The notes under the pieces: generated by a model
Told to the model about the DNA's origin: nothing
Databases searched by the model: none
Seen by the model: only the letters and a program-made list of their open reading frames with translations
Shown: positions 1 to 6,660 of the stretch, piece after piece
Position numbering within the stretch: position 1 is the stretch's first letter
Layout: each line of letters begins with the position of its first letter
Program-made: the position numbers and the translations under genes
Source of the DNA: an uncultured Bacteroidota bacterium
GTDB lineage: Bacteria > Bacteroidota > Bacteroidia > Chitinophagales > Chitinophagaceae
Assembly: GCA_903913355.1 (NCBI GenBank)
Contig: CAIWKU010000180.1
Span: 1 to 16,362, forward strand
Length of the DNA stretch: 16,362 bases
Reading direction: 5' to 3'

Positions 1-233
1 CCTTTTTTCACTTTGGAATGATCCAATAAAGCGGCGTATTGCCTGATTACACCTGTTTCTTCCATCCGCTTGATTCTTTCATGAACGGGGGTGGTGGTTA
101 AATGTACTTTATCGGCTATTTCCTTTACGGTTGCCCTCGCATTATGCTGCAATTCCCGTAAAATGGCCATGTCCTTCTCGTCCAGCGAAACAGGCGTATT
201 AGTGGATTCGTCTTTTTGCGTAGCTTTTGACAT
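1..233 (-). CDS. Lrp/AsnC-family transcriptional regulator (partial, N-terminal part)
   Basis: The complement read from ATG at 233 gives 77 residues and runs off the left edge, so only the DNA-binding half is present. After a polar tail of about 15 residues comes SLDEKDMAILRELQHNARAT and then a helix-turn-helix (about residues 36-61, VKEIADKVHLTTTPVHERIK), followed by GVIRQYAALLD. This is the standard opening of the Lrp/AsnC family ('D..IL..Lq.naR.s..elA..v.ls...v..Ri..le..GvI'). The C-terminal RAM effector-binding domain would lie outside the window. The gene is divergent from ahcY with 117 bp between start codons, and that gap holds two palindromes, so autoregulation and control of ahcY are plausible inferences. 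The family is clear; the effector cannot be told from this part. Confidence 0.9.
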   Translation of the reverse strand, partial: MSKATQKDESTNTPVSLDEKDMAILRELQHNARATVKEIADKVHLTTTPVHERIKRMEETGVIRQYAALLDHSKVKK

Positions 234-256
234 ATAAAATTTACTATTTATGCTGT

Positions 257-282
257 ATAAACATACAAAATCATATGTTTAT
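257..282. promoter_or_regulatory. Inverted repeat 1, candidate Lrp-type operator
   Basis: ATAAACATA (257-265) is matched perfectly by TATGTTTAT (274-282) across an 8-nt spacer. It lies between the divergent Lrp/AsnC-type gene and ahcY, 24 bp upstream of the regulator's start codon. Lrp/AsnC proteins bind AT-rich imperfect palindromes, often in their own promoter, so an operator role fits. The repeat itself is directly seen; its function is inferred. Confidence 0.5.
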
Positions 283-291
283 TCCAAATAT

Positions 292-314
292 AATAAAATA
301 TATAGTATTTTATT
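292..314. promoter_or_regulatory. Inverted repeat 2, candidate Lrp-type operator next to the ahcY promoter
   Basis: AATAAAATA (292-300) and TATTTTATT (306-314) form a perfect 9-bp inverted repeat with a 5-nt spacer. Its centre lies about 33.5 bp from the centre of the first repeat, roughly three helical turns, so a multimeric regulator could contact both on nearly the same DNA face. It ends 9 bp before the ahcY -7 box. The region is very AT-rich, so chance palindromes are more likely here than elsewhere. Confidence 0.4.
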
Positions 315-323
315 CTATAAAAC

Positions 324-331
324 TACTTTTG
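324..331 (+). promoter_or_regulatory. Candidate -7 box for ahcY
   Basis: TACTTTTG matches the Bacteroidota housekeeping -7 consensus TAnnTTTG and lies 19 bp before the ahcY ATG. No convincing TTTG -33 element sits at the usual spacing upstream, where the second inverted repeat is found instead. This would suit a promoter that depends on an activator, but that is inference. Confidence 0.45.
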
Positions 332-350
332 CGGGTACAAAACATACATT

Positions 351-1676
351 ATGTCTACACTAACCAAATCCATTGATTTCAGCCTGCCTTATAAAGTAGC
401 TGATATGAGTTTAGCCGATTGGGGCCGCAAAGAAATTCGTCTTGCCGAAGCAGAAATGCCCGGACTAATGTCTATCCGTGCCGAATACGGTCCGAGTCAG
501 CCATTAAAAGGTGCCCGTATTGCCGGTTGTCTGCACATGACCATTCAAACCGCTGTTTTAATTGAAACACTGGTTGCATTGGGTGCTGAAGTAAAATGGA
601 GCTCTTGTAATATATTCTCCACCCAGGACCAGGCTGCTGCTGCAATTGCCGCTGCAGGTGTGGGTGTATTTGCCTGGAAAGGACAAACACAGGAAGAAGC
701 TGACTGGTGTATTGAACAGACTTTATTTTTTGGTGGCGCTGACCGTCCATTGAATATGATTCTTGATGATGGTGGTGACCTGACCAATATGGTATTTGAT
801 GTATATCCGGAATTGATCAGCAATATCAAGGGTCTTTCCGAAGAAACTACTACTGGTGTTCACCGTTTGTATGAAAGAATGGCAAAGGGAACTTTACCTA
901 TTCCAGCCATCAATGTGAATGACTCGGTTACCAAATCTAAATTTGATAATAAATACGGCTGCCAGGAATCATTGGTGGATGCGATCCGTCGTGCAACAGA
1001 TGTGATGATGGCAGGTAAAATTGCCGTTGTGGGTGGTTACGGAGATGTGGGTAAAGGTTCTGCCCTTTCTTTAAAAGGGGCTGGTTGCAGAGTAATCGTT
1101 ACTGAAATAGATCCTATCTGTGCTTTACAGGCTGCTATGGAAGGTTTTGAAGTAAAACCTATGGCCGAAGCTGTTAAAGAAGCCGATATCATTGTTACTG
1201 CTTCCGGTTGTCGCGACCTGATCACGGAAAAACATTTCCGTTCCATGAAAGATAAAGCCATCGTATGTAATATCGGGCACTTTGATATTGAAATCGATGT
1301 TGCCTGGCTGAACAAGAATTATGGTCATACAAAAGATACCATTAAGCCACAGGTTGATTTGTATAATATCGAAGGAAAAGATATCATTTTGCTAGCCGAA
1401 GGCCGTTTAGTGAATTTAGGTTGTGCTACCGGTCACCCTAGCTTTGTAATGAGTAATTCATTCTCAAATCAAACACTTGCTCAAATAGAATTGTGGAATA
1501 ACCACAAAAACTATGAGAACAAAGTATATGTATTACCTAAACACCTGGATGAGAAAGTAGCCCGTCTGCACTTAGCCAAAGTGGGTGCTGTATTAGATGT
1601 ATTAACGGATGCACAGGCAGAATACCTGGGTATTTCCAAAGTTGGTCCATTTAAAGCAGATCATTACCGCTATTAG
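351..1676 (+). CDS. ahcY: Adenosylhomocysteinase (S-adenosyl-L-homocysteine hydrolase)
   Basis: This enzyme reversibly splits S-adenosylhomocysteine into homocysteine and adenosine in the cytoplasm, clearing the product inhibitor of methyltransferases and feeding the methionine cycle. The 441-residue length is normal for the family. Visible signatures are the substrate-domain segment with NDSVTKSKFDN (residues 190-200) and Cys204, where K195, D199, N200 and C204 match the catalytic set known from the mammalian enzyme. The NAD-binding loop GGYGDVGKG lies at 228-236, and the C-terminal tail GPFKADHYRY supplies the conserved Lys and Tyr. The ATG follows a -7 box by 19 bp and has no Shine-Dalgarno site, as is usual in this phylum. 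The gene stands alone and is followed by a strong terminator. The divergent Lrp/AsnC-type neighbour is the obvious candidate regulator. Confidence 0.98.
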   Translation: MSTLTKSIDFSLPYKVADMSLADWGRKEIRLAEAEMPGLMSIRAEYGPSQPLKGARIAGCLHMTIQTAVLIETLVALGAEVKWSSCNIFSTQDQAAAAIAAAGVGVFAWKGQTQEEADWCIEQTLFFGGADRPLNMILDDGGDLTNMVFDVYPELISNIKGLSEETTTGVHRLYERMAKGTLPIPAINVNDSVTKSKFDNKYGCQESLVDAIRRATDVMMAGKIAVVGGYGDVGKGSALSLKGAGCRVIVTEIDPICALQAAMEGFEVKPMAEAVKEADIIVTASGCRDLITEKHFRSMKDKAIVCNIGHFDIEIDVAWLNKNYGHTKDTIKPQVDLYNIEGKDIILLAEGRLVNLGCATGHPSFVMSNSFSNQTLAQIELWNNHKNYENKVYVLPKHLDEKVARLHLAKVGAVLDVLTDAQAEYLGISKVGPFKADHYRY

Positions 1677-1719
1677 TATTTTTGTCTTAGGTAGTTCTCG
1701 AAAGACTTTCCAATATCTT

Positions 1720-1751
1720 GAAGCCTGCTCAATGAGCAGGCTTCTTGTTTG
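1720..1751 (+). terminator. Rho-independent terminator after ahcY
   Basis: A perfect 11-bp stem, GAAGCCTGCTC (1720-1730) with GAGCAGGCTTC (1734-1744), closes a 3-nt loop and is followed by the T-rich TTGTTTG. It lies 44 bp after the ahcY stop codon and separates ahcY from the next unit. Confidence 0.85.
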
Positions 1752-1815
1752 TAAAGCATACCGATAATTAAGCCGATTTACCAATACAAAGCTTTATTTT
1801 CACGATAAAGTTAGT

Positions 1816-1821
1816 GGGAGG
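1816..1821 (+). promoter_or_regulatory. Strong Shine-Dalgarno supporting a TTG start
   Basis: GGGAGG lies 5 nt before TTG at 1827. An in-frame TAG at 1812-1814 rules out a more upstream start, and no in-frame ATG occurs before the signal peptide, so TTG is the only start that keeps it. Such a site is unusual here: most other genes in the window have none. Confidence 0.65.
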
Positions 1822-1826
1822 TTTTA

Positions 1827-2759
1827 TTGAGAACGGGGAATAAAAATATCATAAGGCTCTTTTATACTTTGCTCAGTTGCTGCATTTGTCTGGGGTATAT
1901 CAACGCATCGGCAAATAGCAACCCATCATCTGATACTACTGCATTGTCCACCAAAGAGCAGGCACTTGCTTTCCTGGATAAACAAACTGATCTTACCGCC
2001 AGCAATTTCTGGCCCAATGTACACCCGGTTTTCTTTTTACAAAATCTCCGGAAAAATATTGAGAACCCGTTAAGTATTTACGAAGGAAGAAGTACCAATT
2101 TCTGTGGTTATGCTGCCCTATCTTATCTGCCACTGCATGATGACCCGCTGGGATACCTGCGTTTTATGCTGGAAATCTATAAGAATGGCAAAGCGGTGTA
2201 TGGAAAAGAATATTTCGAGCCCAGCAGAGAAATTAAACAGGCAGCAGGTACACTTAGTTTTAAAGGAGAACTGGATATCCGACCCGCCGACCAATTATGG
2301 TTTATGTTATTGGCAGATCATTTCAAAGGCTATCTGAATTTTTTTGATAAACATTATAATCCGGGAGATGAAAATAAAACCTGGGCTGCGGTAAATTTTG
2401 CCAAGTTCAATCGTATGGTGAGAAATCTGTTTAATTACAAGGTTGAGAGTATTGGTTCCGATTTGGTAAGACCGGGGCTGCGTGACCCAGTAGAATATTT
2501 ATCCGAGCGACTACAAACCGGCAACATCGCATTATTTGTGAATAATCTTGACCTGTATAAAAAGAACCATACCCAGTTAAAATTTGCTGTGCCAACTCAT
2601 TTTGTCATTTTACTCAATATTACCGAAATAGATGATGATACAGTAGCCATTACTTATTGGGATTATGGAGGAAAGACTTTACAAAGAGTATCTGTTTCCT
2701 TTTTAAAGAAGATCATTTTTGGGATATCCCATATTACCCCCAAAAAAGGCCATGCATAA
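1827..2759 (+). CDS. Secreted protein with a papain-like Cys-His-Asp pattern, function unknown
   Basis: The predicted protein has 310 residues. A hydrophobic N-terminus (about residues 8-27) ends in NASA, a plausible signal peptidase I site near residue 29. A lipobox-like LLSC at 15-18 is possible but less likely, because much of the hydrophobic stretch follows it. I do not recognise a named family. Three islands in the right order resemble a papain-fold cysteine peptidase or transglutaminase-like enzyme: NFCGYAALSY with Cys93, PTHFVILL with His258, and YWDYGG with Asp279. The loop between Cys and His is long (about 165 residues) and rich in aromatic residues. The ATG of the next gene overlaps this stop codon, so the two are probably translated together and may act together at the cell envelope. 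The enzymatic reading is inference; a catalytically inactive relative is equally possible. Confidence 0.8.
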   Translation: MRTGNKNIIRLFYTLLSCCICLGYINASANSNPSSDTTALSTKEQALAFLDKQTDLTASNFWPNVHPVFFLQNLRKNIENPLSIYEGRSTNFCGYAALSYLPLHDDPLGYLRFMLEIYKNGKAVYGKEYFEPSREIKQAAGTLSFKGELDIRPADQLWFMLLADHFKGYLNFFDKHYNPGDENKTWAAVNFAKFNRMVRNLFNYKVESIGSDLVRPGLRDPVEYLSERLQTGNIALFVNNLDLYKKNHTQLKFAVPTHFVILLNITEIDDDTVAITYWDYGGKTLQRVSVSFLKKIIFGISHITPKKGHA

Positions 2760-3357
2760 TAATCGAAATTATATTGTTTCCCTGTGCCTGCTATTACTCT
2801 TTAGTTCTTGCGTATCCCGCAAAGTATTTTCCACTAAATATTATTATGAAAACGAACAAACACTAACCGGAATTGAACAATCTTTTAAAACTCTCTATGC
2901 CCAAAAACCATTTTCCCTTGGGTTCTCTGATCTTTCTTTTAATTATATTTCGATTGAAATCATTACAGATTCCATCAAATACATTTATGAGTTTCAAATA
3001 AATGAACCCAGGTTTCAGGATACTTTGCACAAATACAATTTACCTGCTGAAGGAATTACGAACCTGGTAAACCAGATGCGGTCTATTCATTGCTTATGGA
3101 TCAATAACCTTGATTTTTATACCAATAACCAGAAAAGATCGCTGGTATTCATGTCCATACACCCAGTAGCCATTCATATCCCTTTTGCCCCCGAGAAATA
3201 TTATATACTTACTTTCTATTCTCAACCCCAGTATTTTGATAGCGAGGGCCGTTTGCTGGAAAGGCGAAGACTAAAAAAATTGAGGAAGATTAATGATGAA
3301 GTATTTCGAAGAATCAATGATAAAGTTTGCTATACCATTTCAGAGCGGTTCCGTTAG
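2752..3357 (+). CDS. Small lipoprotein, translationally coupled to the preceding gene
   Basis: I choose ATG at 2752 (201 residues) rather than the in-frame ATG at 2719, because the shorter form begins with a textbook lipoprotein signal: MHNNRNY, a hydrophobic core, then LLFSSC with Cys20 as the lipidated residue. The longer form would put 11 extra residues before it and overlap the upstream gene by 41 nt. With the chosen start the overlap is 8 nt (ATGCATAA), which is typical of translational coupling. The mature part is basic at its end (RRRLKKLRKINDEVFRRINDK) and has mixed beta-like stretches, with no family I can name. No second strong promoter is seen, so it probably shares the mRNA of the upstream secreted protein. 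Confidence 0.8.
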   Translation: MHNNRNYIVSLCLLLLFSSCVSRKVFSTKYYYENEQTLTGIEQSFKTLYAQKPFSLGFSDLSFNYISIEIITDSIKYIYEFQINEPRFQDTLHKYNLPAEGITNLVNQMRSIHCLWINNLDFYTNNQKRSLVFMSIHPVAIHIPFAPEKYYILTFYSQPQYFDSEGRLLERRRLKKLRKINDEVFRRINDKVCYTISERFR

Positions 3358-3455
3358 TGCTGTATAAAATATAATATGTGGATAATAAAAGAATCTCCTT
3401 CTATCCTCTGCACAATTGAGGATAAGTATACAAAACATCCGAATTTGCAGCCACT

Positions 3456-3463
3456 TATCTTTG
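3456..3463 (+). promoter_or_regulatory. Candidate -7 box upstream of the deacetylase gene
   Basis: TATCTTTG matches TAnnTTTG exactly and lies 22 bp before the ATG at 3486, a spacing like that of other Bacteroidota promoters. No TTTG occurs at the usual distance upstream, so only half of the promoter is supported. Confidence 0.4.
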
Positions 3464-3485
3464 AACTGAAATAATATATGCTACC

Positions 3486-4325
3486 ATGAATATTTTACAA
3501 CAAATCAGTCGCGCCGGTATTTGCCTGGTGGCAGTAACGGCATTGAATAGTTGCCATAACAGCGACTCTGCCAATAAACAAGCAGATTCTACCAAAACAG
3601 CCGTTGCAAAACCCTTACCGGGCAGTCCTATAAAATATGATAGTTCGAAAAGATATATTTTTCTTACCTGGGATGATTCTCCTCAACCACCCGGAACGGT
3701 TAACTGTAAAGCCGTGTTTCAGGCAGAAGGCATCAAAGCCACTTTCTTTTCTGTTGGATTTAACCAGGTTGGTCCCTGGAAGAAAAGGCTGATAGATTCC
3801 ATCCGAAACGGGTATCCTCAATTTTTACTGGCTAACCATAGTTTTAGTCATGGCTTTAAGGATAAGTATAAAAAATTCTATTCTGCTTCCATGACCGATA
3901 GTGCGTTGCATGATTTTTTATATAATGAACAGCTTTTACAGATTCCTGTAAAAATTATCCGGCTCCCGGGAAATAATACATGGGCATCTAATGGAGAAAT
4001 TCATGGACAGCTCGCAAAAAATCCATTGGTACATAAACTGGATTCGATGGGCTATAAAATTATTGGCTGGGATCTGGAATGGGCACAACAGAACAAAGTA
4101 AAAGCCCCGAAAGAAACGCCAGAAGAAATGGTAAAACGGATCAATCAAAAATTCGAGGATGGAAATACCAACCAGCAAAATGCGATTGTTATCTTGTCTC
4201 ATGACAGATTATTTGAGAAAAAGCAATTTGCTGATTCATTGGCCCGATTCATTTCATTATTGAAACAGGATAAAAGAAATGTATTTGAAACGATAGATCA
4301 CTATCCATCTGTGCAGAAAAAATAA
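3486..4325 (+). CDS. Polysaccharide deacetylase family lipoprotein (NodB homology domain)
   Basis: The 279-residue protein starts with a hydrophobic segment ending in ALNSC, so Cys23 is the likely lipidated residue. A low-complexity linker rich in Asp, Lys and Ser follows. The NodB motifs then appear in order: motif 1 LTWDDSP (Asp63 catalytic base and Asp64 metal ligand by family precedent), motif 2 HSFSH (His118 and His122, metal ligands), motif 3 RLPGNNTW (Arg159), motif 4 GWDLEW (Asp196), and motif 5 ILSHD (His239). All key positions are kept. The usual Gly of DDGP is Ser65, a variation worth noting. Members of carbohydrate esterase family 4 remove acetyl groups from chitin, peptidoglycan or other N-acetylated glycans; the substrate cannot be read from sequence. 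The gene stands alone, with a -7 box before it and a long hairpin after it. Confidence 0.92.
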   Translation: MNILQQISRAGICLVAVTALNSCHNSDSANKQADSTKTAVAKPLPGSPIKYDSSKRYIFLTWDDSPQPPGTVNCKAVFQAEGIKATFFSVGFNQVGPWKKRLIDSIRNGYPQFLLANHSFSHGFKDKYKKFYSASMTDSALHDFLYNEQLLQIPVKIIRLPGNNTWASNGEIHGQLAKNPLVHKLDSMGYKIIGWDLEWAQQNKVKAPKETPEEMVKRINQKFEDGNTNQQNAIVILSHDRLFEKKQFADSLARFISLLKQDKRNVFETIDHYPSVQKK

Positions 4326-4351
4326 TCAGGTTCTTCCTATAATTGAAAACC

Positions 4352-4420
4352 AACTGTGCCTTTGTGCCCCGGTGTGCAAATTAAATCTCACACCAGGGCA
4401 CAAAGGCACGGTTTTTTTAT
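4352..4420 (+). terminator. Very long hairpin terminator, possible dispersed palindromic repeat
   Basis: Two 21-nt arms pair: 4356-4376 with 4389-4409. They give 14 bp, one C/A mismatch, then 6 bp, closing a 12-nt loop, and T x7 follows at 4412-4418. The position, 30 bp after the deacetylase stop codon, and the T-run make it an intrinsic terminator. The arm is built from a near-repeated GTGCCTTTGTGCC unit. From memory, palindromes rich in 'CTTTGTGCC' recur in intergenic regions of many environmental bacteria, so this may be one copy of a dispersed family. Confidence 0.85.
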
Positions 4421-4724
4421 CTCGCTCGGTAAAGGCTTCCTTCTGATCGGTCAAATTTCCATGGCGGATTGCATAAAAAATATTCTTTCGAAAAATTTAC
4501 CGGTTCCTATCCCCATTTCACCATAAGTCGAAACCGCTCGTCACAGTCATGGTATGAACCGTTCAACATTCATCACAGTCAGCTAAGCATTAGGATTTCT
4601 TTAAGAAAACGCATGTAACCCTTACTGGTATTGACTTATAGCCGATCTCCGTTTTTCATTAACAATTGCTTTAACACCGTTCATAATATGACGGGGTATA
4701 GGGATGTAACTAATCACAATCTGC
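4421..4724. other. Gene-free stretch
   Basis: I see no convincing coding region on either strand and no RNA gene here. The only structure noted is a pair of TCACAGTCA direct repeats at 4541 and 4573. The stretch has a higher GC share at its left end than at its right, and it probably serves as spacer and upstream regulatory DNA for the gene at 4814. Confidence 0.5.
4541..4581. repeat. Two 9-bp direct repeats 32 bp apart
   Basis: TCACAGTCA occurs at 4541-4549 and again at 4573-4581. The 32-bp period is close to three helical turns, so a regulator site is conceivable. The repeats lie about 150 bp upstream of the nearest promoter and could be chance. Confidence 0.25.
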
Positions 4725-4755
4725 TTCGTCTATTGATTGTTCGTTTCTACTTTTG
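4725..4755 (+). promoter_or_regulatory. Bacteroidota-type promoter for the PepSY-like gene
   Basis: TTCG (4725-4728, one mismatch to TTTG) is separated by exactly 19 nt from TACTTTTG (4748-4755), a full match to the -7 consensus TAnnTTTG. This is the best two-part promoter in the window. Transcription starting a few bases later would give a leader of about 50 nt before the ATG at 4814. Confidence 0.65.
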
Positions 4756-4813
4756 ATCTATCAAATTGAAACAATTCACAAAAAATATTTTAAAAACAGT
4801 AAATCAATTCAAC

Positions 4814-5260
4814 ATGAAAAAGTTTTTTATCGCAGGTGTATTTGCCTTAGCCATGATCAGTAGCTCATTTGCTTCAACCAAAAGTGTTAACGGTAAAATA
4901 ATGGGAGACTTCGCTGCTTCTTTTGCCAATGCAAAAAATATTATCTGGAGTACTGTAGAAAATTACGAAAAAGTAAGTTTTACTCTAAATAATGAAAGAA
5001 TCAGTGTTTTCTATGATTTTGATGGCAATCTGTCAGGTACCAGCAAGGTAATTGCTTTTGATAAGTTGCCAAAAGCAGCTATCGAAACCATTACTACTAA
5101 ATATACTTTTCCTAAGTATGTAGTAAAAGAGTGTATTGAATTTGTGAATAGCGATAATGAAAAAGACTATTATGTTTCATTAGAGAAAGAAAAAGAAATC
5201 GTAGTTGTAAAAATCAATACTGCCGGAGATGCACATATTTTCTCCAGAACAAAAAAATAA
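4814..5260 (+). CDS. Secreted PepSY-like protein
   Basis: I place the start at ATG 4814, giving 148 residues. An in-frame TTG at 4766 would add 16 polar residues ahead of a clean signal peptide and would fall only 10 nt after the -7 box. From 4814 the protein opens MKKFFIAGVFALAMISSSFA, with cleavage likely after residue 20. The mature part fits the small periplasmic PepSY-like family common in Bacteroidota: FAASFANAKNIIW (about 33-45), VSFTLNNERISVFYDFDGNLSGTSKVIAF (about 54-82), LPKAAIETITTKY (85-97) and a C-terminal beta stretch ending in HIFSRTKK. These proteins have no established biochemical role; the fold is related to beta-lactamase inhibitor-like repeats. The gene has its own promoter and terminator, so it is a single-gene unit. 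Confidence 0.85.
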   Translation: MKKFFIAGVFALAMISSSFASTKSVNGKIMGDFAASFANAKNIIWSTVENYEKVSFTLNNERISVFYDFDGNLSGTSKVIAFDKLPKAAIETITTKYTFPKYVVKECIEFVNSDNEKDYYVSLEKEKEIVVVKINTAGDAHIFSRTKK

Positions 5261-5278
5261 TCCACCTATATATAAACC

Positions 5279-5313
5279 AATAGCCCTCTTTTTAACAAGG
5301 GGGCTATTTTTTT
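5279..5313 (+). terminator. Rho-independent terminator after the PepSY-like gene
   Basis: A 12-bp stem (5279-5290 with 5297-5308, including one G-U pair) closes the 6-nt loop TTTAAC and runs into a T-tract to 5313. It lies between two convergent genes, the PepSY-like gene and anmK, and could also act weakly on the opposite strand. Confidence 0.85.
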
Positions 5314-5350
5314 GTACTTACATATCCGTTTTAAAAAATAACGATACGTG

Positions 5351-6550
5351 TCAGGAGGGAAAACTGATCTTTCCCATGGATACAGATGGGATATCTGAAC
5401 TGCCATTCCCGATCAGTGTTTCCCCTCCTGCTACGCATTCGTTAGCCAATACTGCAAATAAGATCGCTTCTTTTGCATCCGGATTAATTTCTAAACTATC
5501 TGTCGTATAAAATTGATACCCGGGTAAAAATTCCTGAATCTGTTGCATCAAAAATGGATTATGCATCCCGCCACCGCTGGTATATACAACAAAATCTGTC
5601 AGCCCATGAAAACTTCGCTTTATCGCTTCTGCAATGGTTACCGCACTAAATCGGTTAATCGTAGCCATTGTATCCTCATGTGATATTCCTTTGAGTCCGG
5701 CTCTATCAATGGCCGATGACAAATAGGCCAGGTTAAACAATTCTGGTCCGGTGGTTTTCGGAAACCCGGTTTGAAAAAAAGGATTGGCAGTTAATTCAGC
5801 CAGTAACCGCTCATTGGGTTTACCGGCTAATGCGATAGAGGCGTTCTTATCAAAAGCCTGCTGAAAATGGGTTTGCGCATAAGCATCCATCAGGGTATTA
5901 CCCGGACCAGTATCCGTGCTAAAAATCTTTTTTGCATCAAGATCGCCAGGTAAAAAAGTAAAATTGGCGATGCCTCCGATATTCAGCATAATCCTATTCT
6001 CACCTTTTTTGCTAAAAATGAAATAATCACCATATACAGCCAAAGGAGCACCTTCGCCACCCGCGGCAATATGCTTTTGCCTGAAATCACTGATCGTAAT
6101 AATACCTGTAGTCACCGCAAGATGATCGCCATCGCCTATCTGAAGAGTGGCATTGCCGAATTTATCATTGGGATGGAGAAATTTGGGAGCATGGTAAATG
6201 GTTTGTCCGTGGCTGGCAACAAGATCAATTTCCTGAGCCGATATGTTCCATTTGTCAAGGCATTGAAGAATCATGTTACCATGTATATTAGCAACCCAGC
6301 CATTTAAAACACATACTTTTTCAAGTGAAACAGTCTGTTTAGAAAAAACGGAGCGAATTTCTTCTTTAAATGAATCTTCATAGCCAATCGTTTCAAAAGC
6401 GATTAATTGGATAGAAGTATCCAATCCGCTTCCAGAAATTTTGCAAAGGGCGATATCCAGTCCATCCAGGGAAGTGCCACTCATTAATCCAAGAATCAAC
6501 CTGGATTTCTTAGACCCGATCTCAACTATTTTGTTTAAGTTTTTGTTCAT
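5351..6550 (-). CDS. anmK: Anhydro-N-acetylmuramic acid kinase
   Basis: AnmK uses ATP and water to open the 1,6-anhydro ring of anhydro-MurNAc and phosphorylate it, giving MurNAc-6-phosphate in the cytoplasm. This is a step of peptidoglycan recycling, normally followed by the MurQ etherase. The 399-residue protein has the family's diagnostic phosphate-binding start LGLMSGTSLDGLD (residues 20-32), the ASHGQTIYH segment, LNIGGIANFTF, the DTGPGNTLMDAY motif that contains the catalytic Asp, and VYTSGGGMHNPFL near the end. About 17 residues precede the usual start, so translation could begin slightly later, though no in-frame ATG exists before Met23. It is divergent from a DeoR-type repressor gene with a hairpin in the 110-bp gap, which makes repression by that neighbour likely but unproven. 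Confidence 0.96.
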   Translation of the reverse strand: MNKNLNKIVEIGSKKSRLILGLMSGTSLDGLDIALCKISGSGLDTSIQLIAFETIGYEDSFKEEIRSVFSKQTVSLEKVCVLNGWVANIHGNMILQCLDKWNISAQEIDLVASHGQTIYHAPKFLHPNDKFGNATLQIGDGDHLAVTTGIITISDFRQKHIAAGGEGAPLAVYGDYFIFSKKGENRIMLNIGGIANFTFLPGDLDAKKIFSTDTGPGNTLMDAYAQTHFQQAFDKNASIALAGKPNERLLAELTANPFFQTGFPKTTGPELFNLAYLSSAIDRAGLKGISHEDTMATINRFSAVTIAEAIKRSFHGLTDFVVYTSGGGMHNPFLMQQIQEFLPGYQFYTTDSLEINPDAKEAILFAVLANECVAGGETLIGNGSSDIPSVSMGKISFPS

Positions 6551-6576
6551 TTTTGCGTCTTTTTATTGATTTCGGT

Positions 6577-6600
6577 CCGCAAACATGCAACAATTTGCGG
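6577..6600. promoter_or_regulatory. Inverted repeat between anmK and the DeoR-type gene
   Basis: CCGCAAA (6577-6583) and TTTGCGG (6594-6600) are perfect complements across a 10-nt spacer. The repeat begins 26 bp upstream of the anmK start codon and 60 bp before the regulator's ATG. In the plus direction it is followed by C and T x5, so it also resembles a weak terminator, but no plus-strand gene ends here. An operator for the adjacent DeoR-type repressor is the more attractive reading. Confidence 0.4.
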
Positions 6601-6660
6601 CTTTTTATTTGTTTTATCAAATATTTTGCATTAATTAGCAATATAAACTAACGGTGCGCC

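Noticed and set aside
472..829. Minus-strand open frames inside ahcY
   Set aside because: They are antisense shadows of a strongly conserved enzyme gene and have no recognisable domains.
2719..2751. ATG 2719 as start of the small lipoprotein
   Set aside because: It overlaps the upstream gene by 41 nt and places 11 extra residues before the lipoprotein signal; ATG 2752 gives a clean signal and a short coupling overlap.
4766..4813. TTG start that would lengthen the PepSY-like protein by 16 residues
   Set aside because: It adds polar residues in front of a complete signal peptide, lies too close to the -7 box, and ATG 4814 gives a typical family member.
5229..5510. Plus-strand open frame of 93 codons
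   Set aside because: It spans the end of the PepSY-like gene, a terminator and the antisense of anmK, and its protein has no domain character.
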